Counted from the first letter of the stretch, positions 1 through 8,406 are shown. The stretch is DNA of 64,000 nt from CAINVV01 sp963663675 (GCA_963663675.1 OY760498.1:3038001-3102000); one strand, 5' to 3'. Numbers and translations: made by a program. The notes: generated from the sequence alone by a model not told the origin.

Positions 1-238
1 TGGCATCAAACAAACCGGTCAGCATATTATCGTGCCGAACTTTTATATCATTCAGATAATTAGCAACTTCACCTCCCCGGGCACCTGCATTCGCGGCAGT
101 AAGTAACATATCAGTCACACCTCCAACCGCACTGACTACAACGATCAGGTCAGAATTCTGATTTCGGACTATTTCATCGATTTTTTTTACATTTTCTACG
201 GAACCGACGGATGTTCCTCCAAATTTTATAACCTTCAT
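1..238 (-). CDS. Aspartokinase, N-terminal part (gene runs off the window)
   Basis: Only the first 79 codons are inside the window; the gene continues past base 1. Reading from the ATG at 238, the protein starts MKVIKFGGTSVGS, the phosphate-binding signature of aspartate kinases, which phosphorylate aspartate in the first step of lysine, threonine and methionine synthesis. The next segment carries the hydrophobic IVVVSAVGGVT strand and turn typical of the amino-acid kinase fold. In Bacteroidota this N-terminus is common in the bifunctional aspartokinase/homoserine dehydrogenase ThrA, but the visible part cannot separate ThrA from a monofunctional LysC. It is co-directional with recA, 192 bases downstream of it, and a hairpin terminator or attenuator lies between them. 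Confidence 0.88.
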   Translation of the reverse strand, partial: MKVIKFGGTSVGSVENVKKIDEIVRNQNSDLIVVVSAVGGVTDMLLTAANAGARGGEVANYLNDIKVRHDNMLTGLFDA

Positions 239-283
239 GGGTTTTAAATTATAATTTATCACTTCAGTCCAGCCGCAAATGTC

Positions 284-322
284 AAAAAAAAATCTGAACC
301 AAAGATGCTTCAGTTCAGATTT
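284..322 (-). terminator. Rho-independent terminator downstream of recA
   Basis: The arms 290-299 and 313-322 are a perfect 10-base inverted repeat (AAATCTGAAC / GTTCAGATTT) with a 13-base loop. On the minus strand the second arm runs straight into a T tract (the A run at 284-292). It lies after the recA stop at 431 and before the aspartokinase start at 238. It could end the recA transcript or act as an attenuator for aspartokinase. Confidence 0.7.
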
Positions 323-420
323 AGTAATTATTTCATACGCAAATAACTTATTTTCTATGGCTGTATAGAACCCTCAGACATATATTCATCATCTTTGGTA
401 CGTATTAGCTCGTGAGGGTT
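290..420 (-). promoter_or_regulatory. Possible alternative RNA fold (antiterminator-like) between recA and aspartokinase
   Basis: Two further complementary pairs surround the terminator. The segments 369-376 and 413-420 form an 8-base inverted repeat (AACCCTCA / TGAGGGTT) with a 36-base loop. Inside that loop, 390-399 is perfectly complementary over 10 bases to 298-307, which covers the terminator loop and the first two bases of its 3' arm. On the minus-strand transcript the upstream segment is made first, so it could compete with the terminator stem or make a loop-loop contact. Short minus-strand reading frames here show no threonine- or isoleucine-rich leader peptide, so any regulatory role is inference. 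Confidence 0.35.
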
Positions 421-430
421 TCACAAATAC

Positions 431-1471
431 TTAGATCTCGAGAGAGGGTGTATAATTGCTAATTATCTTCTTTTCAATCTCTTCTGCCAACTCCGGATTG
501 TCCTTCAACAATGCTTTGACAGATTCACGTCCCTGACCAATTTTGGTCTCTCCATAGCTGAACCATGATCCGCTCTTCTTGATTATATTCAGTTCCACGC
601 CAAGATCGATGATCTCTCCGATCTTGGAGATTCCTTCGCCAAAGATGATGTCAAATTCAGCCTTGCGAAACGGCGGGGCAATTTTATTTTTTACAACTTT
701 TACCCGGGTATGATTCCCCTGAACCTCCTCTCCTTCCTTCAACTGGCCAATTTTGCGGATATCCAGCCTTACGGAGGCATAAAATTTAAGGGCATTCCCA
801 CCTGTCGTTGTTTCAGGATTCCCAAACATTACCCCGATTTTTTCACGCAACTGGTTGATGAAGATACAACAGGTTTTAGTCTTGCTGATATTCGCAGTCA
901 ATTTCCTAAGAGCCTGCGACATAAGCCTGGCCTGTAATCCCATCTTGGAATCTCCCATCTCACCTTCAATCTCAGCTTTGGGTGTCAGGGCTGCAACAGA
1001 GTCAATTACGATGATATCTATCGCTCCCGAACGAATCAGGTTATCGGCAATTTCAAGCGCCTGTTCTCCGTTGTCCGGCTGTGAAATGAGGAGTTCATTG
1101 ATGTTTACGCCAAGTTTTGTAGCATACCCGGGATCAAAGGCGTGCTCCGCGTCAATAATAGCAGCAATGCCTCCCAGCTTTTGTGATTCTGCAATCGCAT
1201 GAATGGCGAGAGTTGTTTTACCTGATGACTCAGGTCCGAAGATTTCAATCACCCTGCCCTTTGGGTAACCGCCAATGCCGAGTGCCAGATCAAGAGCAAT
1301 TGAGCCTGAACTGATAGCTGCAACATCATCGACCGGTTTGTCTCCCAGACGCATGATGGACCCTTTGCCGTAACTCTTTTCAATTTTGTCCATTGTCAGC
1401 TGCAAAGCCTTGAGCTTTTCAAGGTTCATTGCTTTGTCGGCTGCTGCAGCCTTTGGTTCTTCTTTTGCCAT
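431..1471 (-). CDS. recA: Recombinase RecA
   Basis: RecA forms the ATP-dependent nucleoprotein filament that performs homologous strand exchange and triggers LexA self-cleavage where LexA is present. The 346-residue product has the usual family length. Walker A is GPESSGKTT at residues 79-87, the hydrophobic Walker B strand ends in VIDSVAAL, and the loop-2 region GGNALKFYASVRLDIR is intact. The ATG at 1471 gives a short lysine- and alanine-rich leader before the conserved core. It sits 13 bases behind the peroxiredoxin gene on the same strand, so the two are probably co-transcribed. No LexA-type SOS box was recognised upstream. Confidence 0.98.
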   Translation of the reverse strand: MAKEEPKAAAADKAMNLEKLKALQLTMDKIEKSYGKGSIMRLGDKPVDDVAAISSGSIALDLALGIGGYPKGRVIEIFGPESSGKTTLAIHAIAESQKLGGIAAIIDAEHAFDPGYATKLGVNINELLISQPDNGEQALEIADNLIRSGAIDIIVIDSVAALTPKAEIEGEMGDSKMGLQARLMSQALRKLTANISKTKTCCIFINQLREKIGVMFGNPETTTGGNALKFYASVRLDIRKIGQLKEGEEVQGNHTRVKVVKNKIAPPFRKAEFDIIFGEGISKIGEIIDLGVELNIIKKSGSWFSYGETKIGQGRESVKALLKDNPELAEEIEKKIISNYTPSLEI

Positions 1472-1484
1472 TTTAAATGAATAA

Positions 1485-1949
1485 TTAAATATTTATCTCT
1501 TTGATTATTTGCTCTGTGTGCTTTTTTGTATCAACTTTTTTGAAGATTTTCTCGATAACTCCGTGTTCATTGATGACGAAGGTAGTCCTGATAACACCCA
1601 TATATACTTTACCGTAATTTGTCTTCTCACCCCACGCTCCGAAATCCTGAAGAATTTTTTTTTCAGTATCGGCGATCAGTTTAAATTTTAATCCATATTT
1701 TTCAATGAATTTTTGGTGGGATGACGAACTGTCAGGACTCACGCCGATAATTTCAAATCCCCTTGACAGCCAAAATTCATAATTTTCACTCAGGTCGCAG
1801 GCTTCAGCAGTACAACCGGGAGTATTGTCCCTGGGATAAAAATAGAGGATCAGTTTTTTCCCTGAATAATCACTTGACGAAACTACATTTCCGTTCTGGT
1901 CTAACCCCTCAAATGCTGGAGCTACAGTACCTTCTGTCAGATTTGCCAT
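1485..1949 (-). CDS. bcp: Thioredoxin-dependent peroxiredoxin, BCP/PrxQ type
   Basis: This 154-residue cytoplasmic peroxiredoxin reduces hydrogen peroxide and organic hydroperoxides using thioredoxin. The active-site strand FYPRDNTPGCTAEACD places the peroxidatic cysteine at 46 and the resolving cysteine at 51, the five-residue spacing of the BCP/PrxQ class. There is no signal peptide. It is the first gene of the likely bcp-recA transcription unit, linking peroxide defence with recombination repair. A TAAATTTG -7 box lies 27 bases upstream of the ATG at 1949. Confidence 0.95.
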   Translation of the reverse strand: MANLTEGTVAPAFEGLDQNGNVVSSSDYSGKKLILYFYPRDNTPGCTAEACDLSENYEFWLSRGFEIIGVSPDSSSSHQKFIEKYGLKFKLIADTEKKILQDFGAWGEKTNYGKVYMGVIRTTFVINEHGVIEKIFKKVDTKKHTEQIIKEINI

Positions 1950-1976
1950 ATTAATTTCCTATTTATGTATACACTA

Positions 1977-2008
1977 CAAATTTAGTTGAATCCTGCCACT
2001 TTCCGAAA
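1977..2008 (-). promoter_or_regulatory. Candidate promoter for bcp-recA
   Basis: On the minus strand 1984-1977 reads TAAATTTG, a full match to the Bacteroidota -7 consensus TAnnTTTG. About 19 bases further upstream, near 2004-2008, lies TTTCG, an imperfect match to the -33 TTTG element. The spacing to the peroxiredoxin ATG suits a short leader. Confidence 0.45.
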
Positions 2009-2059
2009 TTTAGAATGGGTAAAAATTCAATTAATATTATGCGTGGGTAGCGAATCGGA

Positions 2060-2067
2060 TATATTTG
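2060..2067 (+). promoter_or_regulatory. Candidate -7 promoter box for the TPR/SPOR gene
   Basis: TATATTTG matches TAnnTTTG and lies 35 bases before the ATG at 2103. No convincing -33 TTTG was found at the expected distance. Confidence 0.4.
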
Positions 2068-2102
2068 TATTTTTAAACCCAATTTTCCACAGATAATACA
2101 CA

Positions 2103-3428
2103 ATGAACAGAGTATTGCGATTAAAAGCCATATTTATCCCGTTTTTGTTTCTTGGCCTATCGCTGCAAATAGCCTCAGGACAACAAAATATTGCCAAAGA
2201 AACACTGGGTACTGATTATTTCCAGCAGGGCAATTATGAAAAGGCGCTCCCTGTCTTTGCGAAACTGGCTCAAAGCTATCCGGACAATGCCATGTACAAT
2301 TACTATTATGGCGTTTGCCTGATAAAAAACAATCTCTTTGAAACAGCTGCCAAAGAGGCTCTTCTCAATTCAGTAGTAGACAAAACGCCTTCCAATTCAA
2401 ATTTTTACCTTGGAATTTATTTTCACGCACTTGAACAGTGGCAGGAGGCAATGGACTTTTATGACAGATATGCAAAAGTCGGAAGCAAGCAGGAAAAAAA
2501 ATTTCTCAGGTTCGATTATTATGTCGGGTTGTGCCGACAAAAGAAGAATCCTTTCAAACCCCAAAAAGCGGTAGATAAAGCCCTGTTTGGAGATACGCTG
2601 GTAAAACCGCCGCCACAAATTGACGAAAAGATTTTCCCGGTACCCGATGCACTCAAGATCGCATGGTTCAATTTCCAGGTAAACGATATTCTTGCCTATC
2701 ATTCCATCGATGATTTCAAAAGTGAGGCAAGTAAGGTGCTGTTTACAAAAGCCTGGATTTGTACCGGAAAAAATGATTCCCTGCTAATACTGACCGACTC
2801 GTTGAGAAAACAGCATGACCGCATTGCCAGGGTGGATACAAGGTTGGGGTTGGTTCAGCAAATTGTCGACTGTGAGCAAAAATCTTACCAGTTGATGCGT
2901 GACCGGGAAAAATACCTGGATCAGTCAAGAGTAAAAGAATCGGCTTTCTGGGAAAAAGAGGGCAAAAAAGCCGCCACAGCTTACAGCCAGGCAATTCAGG
3001 AAAGAGAAAACAAGCTGAAAGACAGCAAAAGGAAGGCGGAGAAACCTGCAATCGAAGCACCGGTTGCAGAGGTAAAAACTGAACCTGTAGCCGATAACGC
3101 TATCCCTCAGGCTCCGCCTGCAGCCAAAAATGCCCAGGTAGAGAACCTCGTTTTTAAGATTCAGATAGGCTCTTTTAAGAACGGAATTCTGACAAAGGCA
3201 TTTAAGACCTCCTATGCAAAGATCAGCAAATTTAGAAAAATAGAAAAATACACTGACCCCAGGAAATATGTCATCTACACCGTTGGTAATTTCAGCAATT
3301 ATGCAGATGCTTCAAAAATGAAAGACCAGCTGATTCTGGAAGGAATGAAAGGGGCATTTATCGTTGCTTACCACAACGGCGAAAAAATACCTGTGACTGA
3401 AGCAATTAAACTTGCAGAAGGCAAATAG
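2103..3428 (+). CDS. Secreted TPR protein with C-terminal SPOR domain
   Basis: The 441-residue product starts with a Sec signal peptide ending near SLQIASGQ. Tetratricopeptide-like helices occupy roughly residues 35-130, where a GTDYFQQGNYEKALPVF repeat is clear. The middle region is charged and probably helical, followed by an alanine- and proline-rich linker near 310-345. Residues about 349-425 form a SPOR domain (FKIQIGSFKNG at its start and GMKGAFIVAY near its end). SPOR domains bind denuded peptidoglycan glycan strands, often at division sites, so this is a periplasmic protein that probably scaffolds partners through its TPRs while attached to the wall. A specific role cannot be assigned. 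It stands alone on its strand, with a -7 box upstream. Confidence 0.8.
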   Translation: MNRVLRLKAIFIPFLFLGLSLQIASGQQNIAKETLGTDYFQQGNYEKALPVFAKLAQSYPDNAMYNYYYGVCLIKNNLFETAAKEALLNSVVDKTPSNSNFYLGIYFHALEQWQEAMDFYDRYAKVGSKQEKKFLRFDYYVGLCRQKKNPFKPQKAVDKALFGDTLVKPPPQIDEKIFPVPDALKIAWFNFQVNDILAYHSIDDFKSEASKVLFTKAWICTGKNDSLLILTDSLRKQHDRIARVDTRLGLVQQIVDCEQKSYQLMRDREKYLDQSRVKESAFWEKEGKKAATAYSQAIQERENKLKDSKRKAEKPAIEAPVAEVKTEPVADNAIPQAPPAAKNAQVENLVFKIQIGSFKNGILTKAFKTSYAKISKFRKIEKYTDPRKYVIYTVGNFSNYADASKMKDQLILEGMKGAFIVAYHNGEKIPVTEAIKLAEGK

Positions 3429-3499
3429 TTTTATTTACTTTGTAATGTGTTTCACGTAAATATGATTCATATGACAAAGGTCATTATCCATCCGGTTTT

Positions 3500-3507
3500 T
3501 AATTTTG
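3500..3507 (+). promoter_or_regulatory. Candidate -7 promoter box for clpS
   Basis: TAATTTTG matches TAnnTTTG and lies 48 bases before the ATG at 3556. No matching -33 element was seen. Confidence 0.35.
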
Positions 3508-3555
3508 AAGCTGAATGAAGATTAAAATTGATTTTTCATTTTACAATAGTTTAAG

Positions 3556-3837
3556 ATGAAGCAGGACACTGAAAAATCAGTCCACAAGAAAAAAAAGGAC
3601 TCAGGAAACTCTGGAAGCGAAAACACACTCGTGTTACATAACGATGATTATCATACATTTAACTATGTTATAGATGCCTTGATTGAGGTTTGTAAAATGG
3701 ACCGTGTTCAGGCTATCCAGTGCACCTATCTGGTTCACTACAAAGAAAAATGTGAGATCAAGAAGGGCGCTAAGAAAGATTTGCTTCCTATTCGCCGCGC
3801 TCTCTCAGGCAGGGACTTAAAAGCAACCATCCTCTAG
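3556..3837 (+). CDS. clpS: ATP-dependent Clp protease adaptor ClpS
   Basis: ClpS hands N-degron substrates to the ClpA or ClpC unfoldase. The 93-residue protein has the usual disordered, lysine-rich N-terminal extension, then the core LVLHNDDYHTFNYVIDAL, whose NDD residues and following helix form the N-degron pocket, and the second helix with LVHYKEK. The C-terminal strand is shorter than in the E. coli protein, as is common in Bacteroidota. Its TAG stop shares the palindrome CTAG (3834-3837) with the stop of the convergent methyltransferase gene, so the two coding regions overlap by four bases. Confidence 0.9.
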   Translation: MKQDTEKSVHKKKKDSGNSGSENTLVLHNDDYHTFNYVIDALIEVCKMDRVQAIQCTYLVHYKEKCEIKKGAKKDLLPIRRALSGRDLKATIL

Positions 3838-4526
3838 GAGGAAGGTTTTACCCCCAGGTACTGTCGCGTTTTACGCCATAAAAATTTCAGCCACAACGCC
3901 AACAGCAGCATAAGCTGATGGAAAATTTTTGCCAGAATTGGGATTTTATCCTCTTTGGGCCAGAGCATTCCGGTTTGTCTGATGTATTGCCTGTAATCGT
4001 CTCCAAAGAATTTGACCAGCAAATTCTCCTCTCTCCTGATCTGGTATATGCAGAACGGAGTTACCAAAAAAATGGAAACGGGTCCGGCTATCCAATTCTG
4101 AATCATAAATATCTGGCAGATAGAAATTCCCAGCAGGGCAGCATACATTGGATGTCGTATATATTGGTAAGTACCGGTTTTTACAAGTTCAAGATCCTCC
4201 TTTAACTCCTGTCCCGGCGTCCACCATCTGCCCAAATCCTTCAAAGCGTTCCCAAAAAGCCAGACAAAAAACAGATAACAGAAAGTAACAGGTAAACTGA
4301 GCCATTTCCATAAATGGTAATCGGTGGTGCCAAAATCAACGGAAAAGATATAAATAAACGGGATTACCTGGATTCCCAGGATCATCAGAAGGAGAAAAGT
4401 ACGCTTTTTCTTTTGCGCATTCAGTATCTTCCTGTCAGCATCAAAGTTCTGAAGGTAATATATCTCAAGCAGCATAAGCAGCGCAACGCCGCAGAGAAAT
4501 ATTGTTTCCAGATAAGCACGTTCCAT
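3834..4526 (-). CDS. Integral membrane methyltransferase, isoprenylcysteine carboxyl methyltransferase-like
   Basis: The 230-residue protein has four to five membrane segments, two in the first 60 residues. The C-terminal half contains the ICMT/PEMT SAM-binding hallmark LVKTGTYQYIRHPMYAALL followed about 40 residues later by RREENLLVKFFGDDYRQY; the RHPMY and EE elements contact S-adenosylmethionine in this superfamily. Bacterial members methylate lipids or small molecules rather than prenylated proteins, and the substrate here is unknown. It converges on clpS with overlapping stop codons. No functional link between the two genes is evident. Confidence 0.72.
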   Translation of the reverse strand: MERAYLETIFLCGVALLMLLEIYYLQNFDADRKILNAQKKKRTFLLLMILGIQVIPFIYIFSVDFGTTDYHLWKWLSLPVTFCYLFFVWLFGNALKDLGRWWTPGQELKEDLELVKTGTYQYIRHPMYAALLGISICQIFMIQNWIAGPVSIFLVTPFCIYQIRREENLLVKFFGDDYRQYIRQTGMLWPKEDKIPILAKIFHQLMLLLALWLKFLWRKTRQYLGVKPSS

Positions 4527-4973
4527 GTGTTCAGAATTCGGTACAAAAGAAATACAAATTTACTTAAGACATTGAATCGCCAAAATTGAAAATGCATTTG
4601 GTTTCAAAACAAAACTACAAACCAGGAAATCTAAGTATAAGAAAGCAAATATTTATGATAATTGAAAGTGATTCAGATGCCCGGTAACAGCTCCAACCAA
4701 CTCCTTTGTTGTTGGAGAAATTTCATTCATTGGGACCTGCAAGACAAAATCAAGTATCACAACCGTTAATAATTCTAAAATTCCATCTAACTTTTGTTAA
4801 TTTCTCCCGGATTACGCAACCTTTTACAGTTATTAACTTTCTTGTAAGAAAAGCGCAAATGGTTTGAACCTGGAATAATAGTCTAAAAAAGGAAAGATTC
4901 CCGGGTACTAAAATTGATTAATCCTGATTCAACAAAACAATTGAATCAGAAATTGACAAGAACTTGAATTATC
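4527..4973. other. 447-base intergenic region with small inverted repeats, no gene
   Basis: This is the divergent region between the methyltransferase gene and the NigD-like gene. It is AT-rich and contains no RNA gene that I can recognise. It holds a 7-base stem at 4691-4697/4711-4717 (CTCCAAC / GTTGGAG), a 14-base palindrome at 4838-4851 (TTTCTTGTAAGAAA) and a 9-base inverted repeat listed separately. No strong TAnnTTTG box was found for either gene. Confidence 0.5.
4924..4949 (+). repeat. Perfect 9-base inverted repeat in the NigD-like gene leader
   Basis: CTGATTCAA at 4924-4932 and TTGAATCAG at 4941-4949 flank an eight-base loop. The repeat ends 24 bases before the ATG at 4974. It could be an operator or a leader hairpin controlling translation. 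Confidence 0.45.
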
Positions 4974-5678
4974 ATGAAAAACTACCTCAAACTTTCGGTT
5001 ATCTGCCTGATCGTATTAATTGCAGGCGGCCTGCTTGTCACTTCCTGCAGTGAGGACAAGGATTACTATTCAGTCGGGGATTATCTGATTTCCTTCGGTG
5101 TGGTTGAACAAAGCAATGCAAATCAGGAAAACAACCTGGTTGTCCGTTTAGATAATGGGGACATGGCAGTTTCTCTGATTTCACTGCCCAATGGGGTCGA
5201 ATTTGAAGCCGGACAACGGGTGCTGATTAATTTTGCTCCTTACGAGGATAAAATGAATGCCGACAATTCAAAGATTTATTTCGGTAAGTTCAATAAAATC
5301 CAAGACATACTCTACAAAGATATTCTGTCTGTCACAGACATAAATAATGACAGCATCGGTAATGATCCTGTGATGATCAATAAAACATGGCTGACCGGTG
5401 ACAGTATCCTCAACATACAATTTTCCTATTATACGAGGGGGGCAAGGCATTATATCAACCTCGTTGACACCGGAGAAGGAACCGGCATTGAAAATCCATA
5501 TTTATTGGAGTTCCGTCACAACGACAGGGGTGAAATCCTTGGCTACCCGGCATCAGGTTATGTAAGTTTCAAACTAAACCCCATCAAAGTAGTCGGTCGG
5601 CATGAAGTTGACTTCAATATCAGGTATACAGATTATGAGGGGAAAACGATTGTTATTCCTCATACAGTCAAATACTAA
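4974..5678 (+). CDS. NigD-like lipoprotein
   Basis: The 234-residue product has a lipoprotein signal peptide with lipobox LVTSC, making Cys25 the lipidated residue. The order of parts matches NigD-like proteins of Bacteroidales: an N-terminal small beta-barrel (residues about 30-115, with the strand NNLVVRLDNGDMAVSLISLP) and a C-terminal beta-sandwich carrying the WLTGDSILNIQFSYY strand and HYINLV. The family is named after a gene beside the Prevotella bacteriocin nigrescin, but its biochemical role is unknown and no bacteriocin gene is seen here. It is monocistronic, with an inverted repeat in its leader. Confidence 0.8.
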   Translation: MKNYLKLSVICLIVLIAGGLLVTSCSEDKDYYSVGDYLISFGVVEQSNANQENNLVVRLDNGDMAVSLISLPNGVEFEAGQRVLINFAPYEDKMNADNSKIYFGKFNKIQDILYKDILSVTDINNDSIGNDPVMINKTWLTGDSILNIQFSYYTRGARHYINLVDTGEGTGIENPYLLEFRHNDRGEILGYPASGYVSFKLNPIKVVGRHEVDFNIRYTDYEGKTIVIPHTVKY

Positions 5679-5707
5679 ACTAAAAATATTATCATCCTCT
5701 CGAGAAA

Positions 5708-5731
5708 AGGGCGAAAGCCTGGTGTTTTTTT
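5708..5731 (+). terminator. Weak candidate terminator after the NigD-like gene
   Basis: A short GC stem closed by a GAAA tetraloop (around 5709-5720) is followed by GGTG and a seven-base T run. The stem is only about four base pairs, so this is tentative. Confidence 0.25.
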
Positions 5732-5785
5732 ACCGGCCGGAAAACTGTACAATGCGGTATAGCTGATCATTTCCTGTTTTTTATC

Positions 5786-5816
5786 ATTGTCATACTTTTA
5801 AAATCAAGTATTTTTG
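5786..5816 (+). promoter_or_regulatory. Candidate promoter of the S9 peptidase gene
   Basis: TATTTTTG at 5809-5816 matches the -7 consensus. ATTG at 5786-5789 matches three of four bases of the -33 TTTG element at exactly 19 bases spacing. The ATG follows 15 bases after the -7 box, so the leader would be short. Confidence 0.5.
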
Positions 5817-5831
5817 TAAAAAATTATTACA

Positions 5832-7928
5832 ATGAAGACATACTTTCCTGCCGTCTTATTGATCGCCCTGATTGCACTTCTGCCTCATGACAATGCTGTT
5901 TTGGCCCAGACAGTAAAAAAGAATTTTGTGCCGGAAACTCCCAAACTGAAATCGGACATCATGACTCCTGAAGTGCTCTGGTCATTCGGGAGAGTTGGCA
6001 CTACCCAGGTTTCACCCGACGGGACACAGGTATTGTATGATGTTACCTACTTTAATATTTCCGAGAACAAATCATACAGAGACCTTTACCTGGTACCAGC
6101 TACAGGAGGTGAAACCACCAGGATCACTGACACTCCTGAAAAGGAATCTGAAGCAGTCTGGCGACCTGACGGGAAAAAGATCGGTTATATTTCGACAGTT
6201 TCTGGAGAACCGCAACTATGGGAAATTAATCCCGACGGAACCTCTCCACGGCAGATTTCCAAAGTCAAAGACGGCATTTCCGGGTTTAAGTATGCCCCAG
6301 ATATGAAGCATGTATTTTACATCCGCTCTGTCAAACTTGACCAGGATGTTCATGACAAATACCCTGACCTCCCGCTGGCCAACGCACGCCTGTATGACGA
6401 CATCATGTACCGCCACTGGGATACCTGGAGCGATGGAACCTATCAGCATGTTTTTGTTGCTTCTTACACTGAAAACGGTCTCGCTGAAGAAAAAGACGTT
6501 CAGCAGGGTGAACGGTACGATTCACCACTGAAACCATTTGGAGGCATTGAACAGATTGCCTGGAGTGCCGATTCGAAGGTGCTGGCATACACCTGCAAAA
6601 AGAAGGCGGGTAAAGATTATGCACTTTCCACAAATTCTGATATTTATATCTACAACCTGAATTCCGGGACAACCAAAAATCTCACGGAAGGCATGATGGG
6701 TTACGATCAAAACCCAGTTTTCTCTCCTGACGGCAAAATGATCGCCTGGGAAAGTATGGCCCGCGACGGTTATGAAGCGGACAAACTGAGACTGTTTATT
6801 GCTGATCTGACTACCGGAAAGAAAAAGGACTACTCGGTCAATTTTGACCAGAACGTCCAGAATTTAACATGGTCGGGCGACAGTAAAACAATCTGGTTCA
6901 TTTCGGATGTCAGGGCAACCGACGAGATATTCAAACTGGATGTTCCATCTGGAAAATTCTTCAGGGTGACAGATGGCATTCACAATTATCAGAATGTCAT
7001 TCCTGCCGGGAACAAACTCATTGCATCCAGGGTCTCCATGTCGCAACCCGCAGAAATTTACCTGGTTGATCCGGCCAACGGATCAGACAAGCAGTTGACT
7101 TTCACAAACAAAGGTTTAATGGATCAGCTTTCCTTTGGTAAAGTTGAAAGCAGATGGATCACCACAACAGACAAGAGAAAAATGCGCGCGTGGGTGATTT
7201 ATCCACCTCATTTCGACCCAAAGAAAAAATATCCTGCTTTGCTGTATTGCGAAGGCGGACCTCAAAGTACTGTCAGCCAGTTCTGGTCATACAGGTGGAA
7301 TTTTCAGATGATGGCGGCAAACGACTATGTCATCATAGCCCCAAACAGGCGTGGACTTCCCGGTTTCGGACAGGAATGGAACGAACAGATTTCTGGTGAC
7401 TATGGTGGACAAAACATGAAGGATTACCTGACGGCAATTGATACACTGGCAGCAGAACCCTTCATAGACAAAAACAAACTGGGGGCCGTTGGAGCCAGTT
7501 ACGGGGGATATTCGATCTATTATCTTGCCGGAATCCACCAGGGACGATTCAAAACTTTCATTTCACACAGTGGCATCTTTAACCTCGAAGCCATGTATTC
7601 CACCACGGAAGAAATGTGGTTTGTCAACTGGGACAATGGCGGTTCCTACTGGGATGCGAAAAATGCAGTTGCACAGAATACTTACAAGAATTTCTCCCCG
7701 CACAAACTTGTCCAAAACTGGGACACCCCCATGCTGGTTATTCATGGTGAAAGGGATTACAGAATACCTTATACACAAGGGATGGGAGCCTTTAACTCTG
7801 CCCGGTTGAATAACATTCCAGCAGAACTTTTGCTGTTCCCGGAAGAAAACCACTGGATCCTTCAGGCACAAAACGGTATATTGTGGCAAAGAGTTTTCTT
7901 TGACTGGTTAAATCGTTGGCTGAAGTAA
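5832..7928 (+). CDS. Exported S9 family serine peptidase (prolyl oligopeptidase/dipeptidyl peptidase type)
   Basis: This 698-residue periplasmic or secreted peptidase has a Sec signal peptide ending near AVLAQ. Residues about 50-440 form a WD40-like beta-propeller with TolB-type repeats (VSPDGTQVLYD, FSPDGKMIAWES, WSGDSKTIWF). Residues about 450-698 are the alpha/beta hydrolase. The catalytic triad is visible as Ser556 in GASYGGYS, Asp642 in HGERDYRIP and His674 in ENHWI. Family members cleave short peptides, often releasing dipeptides from the N-terminus. The acidic substrate-anchoring motif of true DPP-IV was not identified with certainty, so acylaminoacyl-peptidase-like activity is also possible. 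It is probably a single transcription unit with its own promoter. Confidence 0.92.
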   Translation: MKTYFPAVLLIALIALLPHDNAVLAQTVKKNFVPETPKLKSDIMTPEVLWSFGRVGTTQVSPDGTQVLYDVTYFNISENKSYRDLYLVPATGGETTRITDTPEKESEAVWRPDGKKIGYISTVSGEPQLWEINPDGTSPRQISKVKDGISGFKYAPDMKHVFYIRSVKLDQDVHDKYPDLPLANARLYDDIMYRHWDTWSDGTYQHVFVASYTENGLAEEKDVQQGERYDSPLKPFGGIEQIAWSADSKVLAYTCKKKAGKDYALSTNSDIYIYNLNSGTTKNLTEGMMGYDQNPVFSPDGKMIAWESMARDGYEADKLRLFIADLTTGKKKDYSVNFDQNVQNLTWSGDSKTIWFISDVRATDEIFKLDVPSGKFFRVTDGIHNYQNVIPAGNKLIASRVSMSQPAEIYLVDPANGSDKQLTFTNKGLMDQLSFGKVESRWITTTDKRKMRAWVIYPPHFDPKKKYPALLYCEGGPQSTVSQFWSYRWNFQMMAANDYVIIAPNRRGLPGFGQEWNEQISGDYGGQNMKDYLTAIDTLAAEPFIDKNKLGAVGASYGGYSIYYLAGIHQGRFKTFISHSGIFNLEAMYSTTEEMWFVNWDNGGSYWDAKNAVAQNTYKNFSPHKLVQNWDTPMLVIHGERDYRIPYTQGMGAFNSARLNNIPAELLLFPEENHWILQAQNGILWQRVFFDWLNRWLK

Positions 7929-7978
7929 AGAATTTGTAACATATTTAGTATATTTACATCCAAATAAATCACCTGAAC

Positions 7979-8203
7979 ATGAGTAGCAGAAGACTCTACG
8001 ATAAAGTAATGACAATCGTTGGCACTTTGATGATCTTTTTTTACCTTGGCGTAGCGTATGTCATCCTGTTTGCTGATATTTTCAAAATGGAAAAATCTCT
8101 TAAGGTAATTATGTCAATACCATTTTTGCTTTACGGTTTTTACAGGATTTTTCTATCATATCAAAAAATCAGGGAGAATTTTTTTGAATCGGAGGAGGAT
8201 TAA
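7979..8203 (+). CDS. Small two-helix membrane protein, function unknown
   Basis: The 74-residue product has two predicted transmembrane helices (about residues 11-31 and 40-58) separated by a short charged loop, and an acidic, lysine-containing C-terminal tail. I do not recognise a family. It starts 50 bases after the S9 peptidase stop and is followed by 203 bases before the PstS-like gene. The clean ATG and membrane-type hydrophobicity make it a plausible gene. Confidence 0.6.
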   Translation: MSSRRLYDKVMTIVGTLMIFFYLGVAYVILFADIFKMEKSLKVIMSIPFLLYGFYRIFLSYQKIRENFFESEED

Positions 8204-8406
8204 ATACCGGACGTTTCAGCAGTATATCCAACATAACACTTTAATTTAAACTCAATCTAAATTTTGCATGGGTTATCTGTTGTTTCAGTTTGAAATTTAA
8301 ATAGTTCACCCAAAAAAAAATTAATTAATGTTATAAAATATTGCCCTATAACAAATTTGATTTATTATTATTGCAACGAAAATTTTAACTATTTGTACCT
8401 GTAATT

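Noticed and set aside
4527..4973. Possible tRNA or other structured RNA gene in the long intergenic region
   Set aside because: Hairpins are short and isolated; no cloverleaf, CCA end or conserved loop could be built.
4974..5678. Bacteriocin (nigrescin-like) gene cluster suggested by the NigD-like protein
   Set aside because: No bacteriocin, immunity or transport genes lie beside it; the NigD-like family is widespread apart from bacteriocin loci.
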